A stretch of DNA of 34,627 nucleotides from positions 1-34,627 of the forward strand of contig CAJXVC010000014.1 in the NCBI GenBank assembly GCA_913060975.1, read 5' to 3'. This DNA is from an uncultured Gammaproteobacteria bacterium. GTDB lineage: Bacteria > Pseudomonadota > Gammaproteobacteria > Pseudomonadales > Pseudohongiellaceae. The notes under the pieces are model-generated. The model did no database searches and was not told where the DNA came from. It was given only the letters and a program-made list of their open reading frames with translations. Shown here in pieces: positions 17,082-25,699 of the stretch. The position numbers were made by a program, and so were the translations under genes. Positions within the stretch are counted from its first letter, which is position 1; each line of letters begins with the position of its first letter.

Positions 17082-17302
17082 GCAATGGTTGGTGATACCG
17101 GATGAAGCTGATAACCTAAACTGATTAACAATCGCTTTGTACAGATGTTAGATCCAGATATTAAATATAGGTGTTAATTTTAAGCATCAAGTTGCGGAGC
17201 CGTCTTAACAGGCGAATTCCAATAGACACTAGTTACCCGCACCACTTTTTACGCCCATGAATTATTCACACCCGCGTCTCACACTCAGCCCAACCTGACC
17301 TC

Positions 17303-17641
17303 ATGCAAAAAACCTGTCTGAACTGCGGCATGATTGTCGACCAATACGTGCAACACTGCCCCAAGTGCGACAATGCATTGGACGTGCAACACGATGGCTC
17401 AACCATCACAGTGGATATCGCTCATCAGGGCGAGCGAGTACATGAGGCATTGGAGAAAATGCAGCATGAGATCGATGCTGCGCGCGCCGGAGTGGCGATG
17501 AATCTGCGTCTTGTAGTTGGCTCGGGCTTGATTCGTAATGAAGTGCTTTTGGCCCTGCGCGATTCAGAATTTCGCGGCGATATAAAAAGTTTTGCAGCCG
17601 AGCCACATAATGCCGGTGCAGTGCTGGTCAGACTTAAGTAA
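17303..17641 (+). CDS. Zinc-ribbon protein with a degenerate Smr-like domain
   Basis: A 112-residue soluble protein. Residues 1-25 are a zinc ribbon with Cys5, Cys8, Cys19 and Cys22 (C-L-N-C, C-P-K-C). Residues about 35-112 follow the Smr (MutS2 C-terminal) plan: a VDIAHQGERVHEALEKM strand-helix, a central strand LRLVVGSG, a helix, and the closing strand AGAVLVRLK. In active Smr nucleases these positions read LDLHG and HGxG; here both catalytic-type histidine motifs are lost (DIAHQ, VVGSG), so nuclease activity is doubtful. The combination suggests a nucleic-acid or ribosome binder. Assignment is by pattern. The stop lies 3 bases from the convergent SRPBCC gene's stop. Confidence 0.6.
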   Translation: MQKTCLNCGMIVDQYVQHCPKCDNALDVQHDGSTITVDIAHQGERVHEALEKMQHEIDAARAGVAMNLRLVVGSGLIRNEVLLALRDSEFRGDIKSFAAEPHNAGAVLVRLK

Positions 17642-17644
17642 CCA

Positions 17645-18256
17645 TTATTGTGTAGCGAGATATTCGGCTTCGATAATAGCTACCGCAGCGGCAAAATCCC
17701 TTTCCAGCACACTGTTAAATCCGCGCCTGACGAGAAAAGCCAACAGACGAGTGGATGATTGATAGACCACAGCTATATCCAGTTGTGTCGTCTCGGGAGT
17801 TGTCTCGGTTAGCTGGTAGCGGGAAATCGAGTAGACCAGCGGCGCGCTCAAGGTAGAGCGCCCCATGTCCACGAAATAGGCAAAACTGCTTGGTGGCTCG
17901 ACAACCAGGAAGCGCTGTAGCAGGAACTCATCACTCGCCATAATAATTCGCCTTTCCGAGCCCACGCCCAACTGATTGGCTTGCACTGAACTATCATGAT
18001 CGAATTCCACAGCACGGGCATCGCTGACGTATTCGTGCACACGGCGGGTTAGAAAATCAAAGACGAAGTCGCGCGGGGCATGGATAGCAAGAGAGATTTC
18101 ACTATCGGGATCACTCTGTGTGCGGGCCAACTCATCTACGATAAACGACTCGGTGATTTCTTGCCCGGCAACAGTTGCTACCTGGCACAAGATAAAGAAC
18201 CCAAGCAGCAATCGCCGCAGATTAAAACTGTTCGCATTGGCGTTGATCAAGCGCAT
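17645..18256 (-). CDS. Exported SRPBCC/START-fold protein
   Basis: A 203-residue protein with a signal peptide (RRLLLGFFILCQVATVAG-Q) and a domain of about 150 residues with the SRPBCC plan: ISLAIHAPRDFVFDFLTRRVHEYVSDA at the start, a central beta-sheet, and a long C-terminal helix (LERDFAAAVAIIEAEYLA). Such folds bind hydrophobic ligands such as lipids or polyketides. Its start overlaps the stop of the upstream small membrane protein gene by 10 bases, and AGAGG almost touches the ATG, so translation is likely coupled. Confidence 0.7.
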   Translation of the reverse strand: MRLINANANSFNLRRLLLGFFILCQVATVAGQEITESFIVDELARTQSDPDSEISLAIHAPRDFVFDFLTRRVHEYVSDARAVEFDHDSSVQANQLGVGSERRIIMASDEFLLQRFLVVEPPSSFAYFVDMGRSTLSAPLVYSISRYQLTETTPETTQLDIAVVYQSSTRLLAFLVRRGFNSVLERDFAAAVAIIEAEYLATQ

Positions 18257-18471
18257 TCCTCTGACTCAAGTGCCTCGATATTAAGAGTTTCAGCAACCGT
18301 GGTCATAACACCTGCCATGCGGCCAGGCAATCTGGCTTGAGTGGCAGTCAGGATCACCAACGGCACTATCAATATGAACACCAGACCGGCAATGGACAAA
18401 GCCAGCGCGCGTTGAATGCCAGTATCAATTATCGTAGGAATGGAAGGTGGAAGGTGATAGTTGTTACACAT
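18247..18471 (-). CDS. Small single-span membrane protein
   Basis: A 74-residue protein with one strongly hydrophobic segment (ALALSIAGLVFILIVPLVIL, about residues 22-41), a short cytoplasmic or periplasmic head, and an acidic tail (LNIEALESEE). I do not recognise a family. It is retained because its end overlaps the SRPBCC gene by 10 bases in operon fashion and because the membrane span is clean. Confidence 0.55.
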   Translation of the reverse strand: MCNNYHLPPSIPTIIDTGIQRALALSIAGLVFILIVPLVILTATQARLPGRMAGVMTTVAETLNIEALESEECA

Positions 18472-18727
18472 TCAGCGTTATATTGCTCGACCGGCAGTAA
18501 CTTTAGCATGAGAACATCTCCAGCAATCAATCAGGCTGGATATTGCAGATGAAGTAATCGCAAGCATCTGTGTGACGGCGCACTAGGGACGCCTTCTGCA
18601 GTAGAACCCGATAATATCGTGGCCTCATAACAAAAGAGATCAGTTTCGTCTTTACGTGCATTACACGGTATGATCATTAATCCGCTTAGATAGTGCTATC
18701 TCTAGGCATACAACCCGAGACGCATTG

Positions 18728-19558
18728 ATGCCAGATAAGCTTTCCATACCAACTCGGCGCGAACTACCCTTATGGCGATTTGTCTGCCCCGGGAAGCCTG
18801 CTGACGATGAACTCAAATTCCGCCAGCATTATCTTGACTCAGACATCAAACAAATTCGCGCGATTCTGCTTATCTCAATTGCGTTAATGGTGGTAACGTC
18901 AGTAGCAGATATCCCGCGCATGGCTGAGGTTGATGGCCTCAGTTTCGGCGTGGTCTTGCGAACCATAATGGCTTTCACAGCCGCTATCTTTATTTGGGCA
19001 CTCAATTACTGGCGCATCCCTCGCACTCTCGATATTGGCGTCGCGCTTTTCACTTTGTTAACCGCTGCCAGCATTGCTTATTTCCATTTGACGACAGATG
19101 TCTCTGCCGCCCGCATCGTCGCAATTGGCACCCTCTTTATCTTTGTCGCCAACATTACGTTTCCCATCTATGGAGTGTTTCTTTTACCTGCTGTTATGGT
19201 TTTTTGGGGTATAGAGTCCATGGTGATATTCGATGCCGCACGCGAACCAATCACGCAGCAACGCTCCATCATTATCATCGTTTTCGTGTTTTCTGAACTA
19301 ATGAGCATATTGGCTTCGGCATACTCGCAGCGCACCCGATACATGGCATACCGGGCACTGGCTGAGGTCAAGACTTTATCCGGAATGATCCCCATCTGTT
19401 CCAATTGCAAAAAGATTCGCGACGACAGCGGATACTATCAGCAATTGGAACAATACATCTCGTCGCATTCCGGCGCACAGTTTTCCCATGGCGTGTGCCC
19501 TGATTGTGTGGCCGTGCTCTATCCGGGGTTCAATTCCAACGACATATCGCCCGGTTAA
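18728..19558 (+). CDS. Multi-span membrane protein with C-terminal Cys/His (CSNCK...HGxCPDC) motif
   Basis: A 276-residue protein with about six membrane segments (near residues 45-62, 78-94, 102-121, 128-145, 147-166 and 180-198). A short connector leads to the C-terminal module GMIPICSNCKKIRDDSGYY...FSHGVCPDCVAVLYP. The likely metal ligands are Cys224, Cys227, His254, Cys257 and Cys260. This module is common at the C-termini or linkers of bacterial signalling proteins, next to PAS, GAF, kinase or GGDEF domains, but here no catalytic domain follows. It could sense a membrane signal and pass it to a partner. The ATG at 18728 is preferred to the TTG at 18725. Confidence 0.7.
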   Translation: MPDKLSIPTRRELPLWRFVCPGKPADDELKFRQHYLDSDIKQIRAILLISIALMVVTSVADIPRMAEVDGLSFGVVLRTIMAFTAAIFIWALNYWRIPRTLDIGVALFTLLTAASIAYFHLTTDVSAARIVAIGTLFIFVANITFPIYGVFLLPAVMVFWGIESMVIFDAAREPITQQRSIIIIVFVFSELMSILASAYSQRTRYMAYRALAEVKTLSGMIPICSNCKKIRDDSGYYQQLEQYISSHSGAQFSHGVCPDCVAVLYPGFNSNDISPG

Positions 19559-19741
19559 TTAATCATCGGCGATTACCCGAACGCAGACTTTCACTTGTCG
19601 TACTAAATCAGCAAACCAGTTGATTACTTATTTTCTTGCGGTCCAACAGTGACTTTCACTGCTTGCTCACATACTATTTAAAGCAATCCCGAACGGTTTA
19701 ATCACTCCCCCAACGCAACCAGGTCTGGCACCGGAATCCCA

Positions 19742-21070
19742 ATGCGCCCCTTACTCTTTGCTATTTTGCTCTTCGCCACTTGTCACACTGCTGCCGATGA
19801 ACTGGCTGAACGTATTCTGCCCTTGCGCGAACAAGCCGCGGTCATTGATGCGGTGTTAGCGGAGCGCCTGGATGAAGTTGTACCCATGTTAATGCGCCGC
19901 GAGGGCATCGATGCCTGGGTCATTATCTCCCGCGAATACAACGAGGACCCGGTCCTGAAAACCATGTTGCCAGCTACCTGGCTCAATGCCCGGCGCCGCA
20001 CGGTGCTGATGTTTATCAATCATGGCGACAGTCGCGGAGTCGAACGCATGGCGGTAGCTCGCTATGCCGTGGCGGATTTATTCCCCGGCGTATGGAATCC
20101 CGAAGAGCAGCCAGACCAGTGGGCGCGCATTGGCGAATTGCTCAATGAAGCCAACCCACAGCGCATCGCCCTGAACTACTCTGATGACTATGGACTGGCA
20201 GACGGACTCACGTTTTCCGAACACCGCGATTTCACCAACGCCCTGCCCCAGCGCCTGCGCAATCGCATCGAATCGGCCGAAGCATTGGCAGTCGGTTGGC
20301 TGGAAACTCGCACAGAGTCGGAATTGGCGCTGTACAGAGATGTGATGGCCGTGGCTTATGACATTATCCGCGAAGGCTTTTCTGCCGATGTCGTCACACC
20401 GGGTGTTACCACGCTGGATGATCTGTCCTGGTGGTTTCGCCAGCGTGTGAATGATCTGGGGCTGAGCACCTGGTTTCATACCGGCATGGAAGTCGAACGC
20501 GCTGAAGAGTCACGGCAACACATTGCCCAGCAAGGCCTGGACCCGGACGTTCTGTATCGCGGCGATCACGTGCACATCGATTTCGGCATCAGCTACCTGC
20601 GCCTGCAATCCGACACGCAACAAAATGCCTATATTCTCAAGGAAGGCGAAACCGATGTACCAGACTATTTAAAGAAGGCACTGGCCGAAGGCAATCGGCT
20701 ACAGGATATTCTTACCAGCAATTTTCAAAACGGTCGCAGTGGCAACGAGATATTGCGCCTGAGCCTGGAACAGGCCAAAGCCGAGGGTTTAAACCCGATT
20801 ATCTACACCCACCCTATTGGCTTGCACGGGCATGCGGCCGGCACAACAATCGGTATGTGGGACCAACAAGGTGGCGTACCTGGCAGTGGTGACTACCTGA
20901 TGCAGCCCAATACCGCCTATTCTATTGAATTGAATGCGCTGGTGGATGTGCCCGAATGGGGCTCCGAGCCGCTACCGATGAAACTGGAAGAAGATGGCTT
21001 TTGGGATGGCGTGAGTTTTCAGTATATCCAGCCGCGCCAGACCGAATACCATGTCATCGATCCGAATTAA
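19742..21070 (+). CDS. Exported M24-family metallopeptidase (Xaa-Pro aminopeptidase-like)
   Basis: A 442-residue protein with a signal peptide (LLFAILLFATCHTAA-D), an N-terminal creatinase-like domain (residues about 20-190) and a pita-bread catalytic domain. Candidate metal ligands follow the M24 order: Asp280 (HIDFG), Asp291 (LQSDTQQ), His in THPIGLHGHAAG (357-364), Glu396 (SIELN) and Glu416/417 (LEEDGFW). The family removes N-terminal residues before proline or splits X-Pro dipeptides. With export, a role in using proline-rich peptides taken up from the environment is plausible. The second Asp has an unusual setting (SDTQ rather than the common D...R), so activity should be checked. Confidence 0.85.
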   Translation: MRPLLFAILLFATCHTAADELAERILPLREQAAVIDAVLAERLDEVVPMLMRREGIDAWVIISREYNEDPVLKTMLPATWLNARRRTVLMFINHGDSRGVERMAVARYAVADLFPGVWNPEEQPDQWARIGELLNEANPQRIALNYSDDYGLADGLTFSEHRDFTNALPQRLRNRIESAEALAVGWLETRTESELALYRDVMAVAYDIIREGFSADVVTPGVTTLDDLSWWFRQRVNDLGLSTWFHTGMEVERAEESRQHIAQQGLDPDVLYRGDHVHIDFGISYLRLQSDTQQNAYILKEGETDVPDYLKKALAEGNRLQDILTSNFQNGRSGNEILRLSLEQAKAEGLNPIIYTHPIGLHGHAAGTTIGMWDQQGGVPGSGDYLMQPNTAYSIELNALVDVPEWGSEPLPMKLEEDGFWDGVSFQYIQPRQTEYHVIDPN

Positions 21071-21077
21071 GCGTATT

Positions 21078-21332
21078 TCAGCTACCGCGTTTAACGACAC
21101 CGATTAATTTGTTGTTCTGATCGAACTGAATTTCAAACTCACCGTGGATGCCGTCCATGGTGAGATATTGCCGGACCGCATTCGCGGGGAAACGGATTTT
21201 CCTGCCATCAAAACTTTGCACCTGAATGAACTGCACCTGGCCTTGATAGTAAGCTTTGTACTGCTCGGACGATAAATGCAGTCGAAAGCCAATCGCCTGT
21301 ATCGGGCCGCATGTTGAGCTTTTTGAATTCAT
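21078..21332 (-). CDS. DUF2835 family protein
   Basis: An 84-residue soluble protein. The core, IGFRLHLSSEQYKAYYQGQV, then VQSFDGRKIRFPANAVRQYLTMDGIHGEFEIQFD, matches the DUF2835 family of about 70 residues found in gammaproteobacteria; function is unknown. The N-terminus is about ten residues longer than usual. No other in-frame ATG is available, and a long perfect inverted repeat encloses the start codon (see 21291-21349). Confidence 0.8.
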   Translation of the reverse strand: MNSKSSTCGPIQAIGFRLHLSSEQYKAYYQGQVQFIQVQSFDGRKIRFPANAVRQYLTMDGIHGEFEIQFDQNNKLIGVVKRGS

Positions 21333-21349
21333 TGACGATACAGGCGATT
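21291..21349 (-). promoter_or_regulatory. 14-bp perfect hairpin with the DUF2835 start codon in the loop
   Basis: Arms 21336-21349 and 21291-21304 (AATCGCCTGTATCG / CGATACAGGCGATT) are perfectly complementary. On the minus-strand mRNA the first arm is in the leader, the ATG (21332) lies in the 31-base loop and the second arm falls in codons about 10-14. Such a stem could hide or present the start region and so control translation. Confidence 0.55.
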
Positions 21350-21699
21350 TTTCAGAGCAGCTGCACTACCACGGAATCCAATTGGCAGCACTTCGCGCCT
21401 TACCTTTGCACTGCAAAATTGCTTTCGCACAATCCGGCTCCCGATGCTGGATCAATTACCAGCAAACAGAATATCAGGGTTTCCCGCAGGCATGAACAAT
21501 TCTCTGTCAGCAAAGTTGGCGCCTGCACAAGCAGATAACAAAAATCTTGCGTTATTGGGGTCATCAAGCGCAACTGCATGAACACAGAAGGCAGTCTTGC
21601 ATCCTGAATCGGCACTGCGGTTGTCCAAGGCTCAGCTGTTATACAAGGAATGCAAAAGACGCAAAGAGATTCAGACCAAGCTGCACATTACACGCCACT
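21333..21699. other. Intergenic region upstream of DUF2835
   Basis: Apart from the hairpin arm at its left end I see no gene, repeat or clear signal. Short frames on both strands are not convincing. Confidence 0.35.
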
Positions 21700-21981
21700 T
21701 CAGAAACCAAAAAGCGTAAGCCATCTACCAGAACGTGCTACCCCGGTATTGATGCGTACAAATTCGACCCAGTAGTCATCCTTTTCCATCCAGCGGGAAT
21801 GGTTGTTTCGCACCCATACGGCAATTTGACCAAGCTCGCTTATACAGCTATCGGGCTCGGTACTTAACAAATAATTGACTCGCTTCATTGCCCAGCTTTG
21901 CAGCTCATCCTCATCGAACCGGTCAGCGATTGGCGCAATCTCCGCGAAGGGAATTTCCATCAGGCTCTGTGTCGCATTCAT
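21700..21981 (-). CDS. Small hypothetical protein
   Basis: A 93-residue soluble protein, acidic in the first half and rich in Trp and Arg at the end. I do not recognise a family. The start at 21981 (M-N-A-T-Q) is chosen because AAGGA lies about 10 bases upstream and because the frame upstream of it reads unlike protein. No signal peptide or membrane span. It lies between the DUF2835 gene and the hybrid kinase on the same strand; no operon can be argued across the gaps of 240-370 bases. Confidence 0.5.
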   Translation of the reverse strand: MNATQSLMEIPFAEIAPIADRFDEDELQSWAMKRVNYLLSTEPDSCISELGQIAVWVRNNHSRWMEKDDYWVEFVRINTGVARSGRWLTLFGF

Positions 21982-22222
21982 CGTTGTAAAATCCTTGACT
22001 GACACCGCAAGTAATTCAGGCCAAGCCAGACGTGCTGTCAGTCGACAAATCGTAAAGACGTAATTAACTGGTGTGACGGAGCCTCCCACGAAGACGTGAG
22101 ATTACCGAGCAAATAGCGAGGACAAGTTAGCGGGTTGCTGGACAAGTCGGGACAATTGGAGGATTTTTCCAATAAATACAAAAGCTTAGCTGATTACCAC
22201 GAACCCTTCGGGCGATGGCGCT

Positions 22223-25200
22223 CTAGCGTTCCAGGCGAACGATTTCCTGCAGCCTGCCGAGCATTTCTTCAAGCTGTTGTTTGTCTGCCGGGGAGAGTTC
22301 CAGATTGCCCAGCAAGTAATAGGCGGTGCGAGTGACTTCACGCCAGCGAGGGTTTTTCGGCAACTTGTCGATATCCAGATAGCGTTCCATCGAGCGCGCA
22401 CGCAGGCGGCCATTATCGATACTCACCCGCCAGATGCGGCTTTCCTCGGCAAGATCAATGACGTGGCGATGCGTGACTCGCTGCCAGATTTCGACACAAT
22501 ATTGTAGAAGCTCAACAAGGGAACGCCGGAAGTCAATTTCAACACGGTTCAAGTCAACCGATTGGGCCAGTTGATCGATAATCGCGTCCAGATTTTCCAG
22601 TTGCGCCAGCAGTTGTGGCTCCTGCTGCAGCTTGTCTGCAGTCACCTGAGAGAGTAGTTCCCCGATCAATTGCGTACGGGCGGCATTGCGATTGACCTCT
22701 TCGATTAGCTTGGGCATCCCCGGCTCAGCCAGTGAGCGTGATTGTGTCGTGATGCCGAGCTGTTCGGACATGAGTCTGGAATCGTTTAGCGGGATGAGAG
22801 TCACCACATACAATTCCTGCTCCAGATTGAGAGGCAGGATACACACACTGGCTTGCACACTCGCTGCCTCTTCAGAATCGCTTTGTGGTACAAGCAAGGC
22901 AATGTCGCAGGTGATCTGTTGCACATCCTTTTCACTGGAAATCAGCGATTGCAAGAACGGGAATTGCAGCGGATGAGACCCTGATTGCTCGCCCGTGATC
23001 AAAATATCGACAGGTCTGCCAAGCAACGCATCCTCACTGGTTTGCAGAAGTTCCTCTGCCCGCCGGTTCGCATAGACAATTTCACCACCTTCATCAATGG
23101 TCAGCAACGCATCACTACTAACATCCAGCATCCGGGCAAGGCGTTGCCGGGATGCATGGAGTTTGGTCTCCGCCTCGCGATAACGTTTGATCTGCTCCTG
23201 TAATCTGACATTGTCATCCCTGACTTGTATCAGGTCATGAAGTTGCACTTGCTTGTCGACCCGCGCCAGGAGTTCCTCTTTAAAGAACGGCTTTGTCAGA
23301 TAGTCATTGGCGCCAGCTCGCAGGCCAGCAACCAGGTCATCCACCTGGTTCTTGGCCGTAAGAATGATAATGGGTAAATCGGTAGAGGAATGAGTCTCCC
23401 TGATTATTCTGCACAGTTCATAGCCAGACATTCGCGGCATCATAAGATCGAGTATGATCAGGTCAGGCGTTTGGGTTTCGAGAATTTTCAGCGCCTGGAA
23501 GCCATCCTGTGCAGACAGCAGGCGATGCTTGTCATGCAGATACTCTTGCAACACATGCAAATTGATCGGCTCATCGTCTACCATCAAAATAGTGTGCGTG
23601 CAGTTTGCAGCGCCTTCGCCACTATCCAGTGGCTTCGGCAGCTGCAGTGATTCCTCTATGCTCTTGGCCAATAGCCCCCGGCCGAGACTGTGTGCATCTG
23701 CCTGACGCTCAACAGCAGTGTCCTGCTGGGATGCGGCGACCGGCAGATTGAAACTGAATCGTGAACCGGCGCCCTCAGCACTTGCCAGATTGATGTCGCT
23801 GCCGTGCAGTTTAAGGAGTTTACGAGTAATGGAGAGTCCCAGACCCGTGCCACCAAATTCACGCTGAGTGGATGAGTCCGCCTGCTGGAACGCTTCAAAA
23901 ATATGCTCCAGCTTGTCCTCGGCAATACCGATACCTGTATCACTGATACTGAGTTGCACGTGCTCACCGACGTGCTCGGCAATCACCCGTATCTCCCCTT
24001 CGAAGGTAAACTTGATCGCGTTGGATGTCAGGTTAAAAATAATCTGCTGAAGACGATCCTCATCAGCATCCACCAGAGGCAACCTTGCAGGGATATCGAC
24101 AACCAGCGTGACAGGTTTGTCACCGATTAACGGATTACACATGGCAATTACCATCTCCACAATGCTGCCAACATCTACCGGCTTTCTGCTCAATTCCAGA
24201 TAGTCTCTGTTGATTGCAGAAATATCGATAATGTCATTGACTAGCGTGGTGAGCCGCTTGCCACTGGAGCGTATGATTTCGAGATTGCGCACGTCTCTCT
24301 CATCCGCCTGAGCGCGCACGTTAGGAATCACGATGTCCAGTAGACCGATGATGCCCGACAGCGGTGTGCGCAATTCATGAGAGACATTGGCGATAAACTC
24401 GTTCTTCATTGCATCAGCGCGTTCAAGGGTTTTGATCGTCAATGCGTTGTTTTCGAGTAGCCGAACCTGTGCGTCTTCCTTGTCTTGCATCAGAATGTTG
24501 ATACGGTCTGCCAGCGCGAGCGACAACAGAATTACTTCGATTGCGGTACCAATCAGCACCCCATTCTGCGAGAAGAACCCCAAATCCAGAAACCCGAATC
24601 GTTGCAGCGATGTTTGCATAGTCGCAAACAGGAATACTGCCCAGGCCAGCATGAAAATCCGTGCCGGCCTGAAGCCTTTCAGCATAATCCAGGTGCCAGT
24701 GCCTAGAATGGCTGCCGCCACCACGATACTCAACGGGGGTGTCACCATGGCTGCCACTTCGTAGGAAGTGAGCAACGAAATAATCATGGCGGACACTGTT
24801 ACTGCCGCGAGCCCCAGCAATGCGCGATGAATTTTCCTGCTGTGCTGCGCCACGCTGAGAAAGGAATTACAGAATAACAACCCGAATACCAGTGCAAGCC
24901 CGGCAGAGAACGTCACGCTTTGTGCGCCCAGCTGCGGATTCCCGGGCCAGAGAAATTGGAGCGCGAAGCCATCTGATGAGAACTGATAGCCGGTGATACC
25001 CAATACATACAAGATATAGAAAAGATAGCTGCGATCACGCACCGACAAGTAAATAAACAGGTTGTACAGCATCATGGCGAGCATGATGCCGTAGTAGAGA
25101 CCGCGGGCCAGCAAGGTAAAGACCTCACCGTTATAGAAAGCCTGTGGTTGCCAGAGTCGTAACGGAAATTGCACAGACCCTTCACTTTCAGCACGAAAGT

Positions 25201-25681
25201 AGATTGATTGTGGTCCAGGAGTCGGAGTTTCCAGCGCAAAGACTACTTGCGGAAAATTCAATTCCCTGTCCGCAAAAGGCAATGTGTCTCCGCCTACTTT
25301 CCGGATCTGCTCCCCTTCACTATTGATGTAAATCATTTCCAGACGATCGAGAATCGGGTACTCGAGTTCAATCAGCCATTCGGCAGGATCAGATTCGTCG
25401 ATGCGCAAATCGAGCACTGCCCAATATGCCGAGGAAGTAATTCCGAAATTGGGAATGCCCGAGGCTAGAACAATCGCTTCAGGACCGGCCAGTGCCTGCA
25501 TGGCGTCCGCCAGCGAAAGAGTGCCGGATGGGTCTTCTACTATACGCAAATAGGGAGACAGGTCGACATCTTCTACCGTGTCATCAAGCTCCAAAACAGG
25601 AGCTGCATCCTGCGCGTTCCCGAACAACGGCAACAGAACGAGCAGCATCAACACACGATGTTTTAGGCAATTAATACGCAT
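22223..25681 (-). CDS. Hybrid sensor histidine kinase with 7TMR-DISM sensor, receiver and PAS domains
   Basis: A 1,152-residue protein. A signal peptide (to about residue 24) precedes an extracellular 7TMR-DISM domain (about 40-180), seven membrane spans (about 185-395), HisKA with His435 (FIANVSHELRTP), HATPase_c with Asn550/Asn554 in N-x-x-x-N and DTGIGI plus GGTGLGLSI boxes, a receiver with Asp745 (LIILDLMMP) and Lys797, a PAS-like domain (about 845-970), and a helical C-terminal region of about 180 residues that I do not recognise. This is a phosphorelay sensor for an unknown ligand. No output response regulator is adjacent, so the partner is elsewhere. It starts 18 bases after the stop of the carotenoid gene and is probably co-transcribed with it. 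Confidence 0.92.
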   Translation of the reverse strand: MRINCLKHRVLMLLVLLPLFGNAQDAAPVLELDDTVEDVDLSPYLRIVEDPSGTLSLADAMQALAGPEAIVLASGIPNFGITSSAYWAVLDLRIDESDPAEWLIELEYPILDRLEMIYINSEGEQIRKVGGDTLPFADRELNFPQVVFALETPTPGPQSIYFRAESEGSVQFPLRLWQPQAFYNGEVFTLLARGLYYGIMLAMMLYNLFIYLSVRDRSYLFYILYVLGITGYQFSSDGFALQFLWPGNPQLGAQSVTFSAGLALVFGLLFCNSFLSVAQHSRKIHRALLGLAAVTVSAMIISLLTSYEVAAMVTPPLSIVVAAAILGTGTWIMLKGFRPARIFMLAWAVFLFATMQTSLQRFGFLDLGFFSQNGVLIGTAIEVILLSLALADRINILMQDKEDAQVRLLENNALTIKTLERADAMKNEFIANVSHELRTPLSGIIGLLDIVIPNVRAQADERDVRNLEIIRSSGKRLTTLVNDIIDISAINRDYLELSRKPVDVGSIVEMVIAMCNPLIGDKPVTLVVDIPARLPLVDADEDRLQQIIFNLTSNAIKFTFEGEIRVIAEHVGEHVQLSISDTGIGIAEDKLEHIFEAFQQADSSTQREFGGTGLGLSITRKLLKLHGSDINLASAEGAGSRFSFNLPVAASQQDTAVERQADAHSLGRGLLAKSIEESLQLPKPLDSGEGAANCTHTILMVDDEPINLHVLQEYLHDKHRLLSAQDGFQALKILETQTPDLIILDLMMPRMSGYELCRIIRETHSSTDLPIIILTAKNQVDDLVAGLRAGANDYLTKPFFKEELLARVDKQVQLHDLIQVRDDNVRLQEQIKRYREAETKLHASRQRLARMLDVSSDALLTIDEGGEIVYANRRAEELLQTSEDALLGRPVDILITGEQSGSHPLQFPFLQSLISSEKDVQQITCDIALLVPQSDSEEAASVQASVCILPLNLEQELYVVTLIPLNDSRLMSEQLGITTQSRSLAEPGMPKLIEEVNRNAARTQLIGELLSQVTADKLQQEPQLLAQLENLDAIIDQLAQSVDLNRVEIDFRRSLVELLQYCVEIWQRVTHRHVIDLAEESRIWRVSIDNGRLRARSMERYLDIDKLPKNPRWREVTRTAYYLLGNLELSPADKQQLEEMLGRLQEIVRLER

Positions 25682-25699
25682 GAACCAGTATTATTATGA

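Noticed and set aside
21256..21495. Plus-strand frame of 79 residues overlapping the DUF2835 start
   Set aside because: No ribosome site, overlaps a recognised gene in antisense, and no recognised family.
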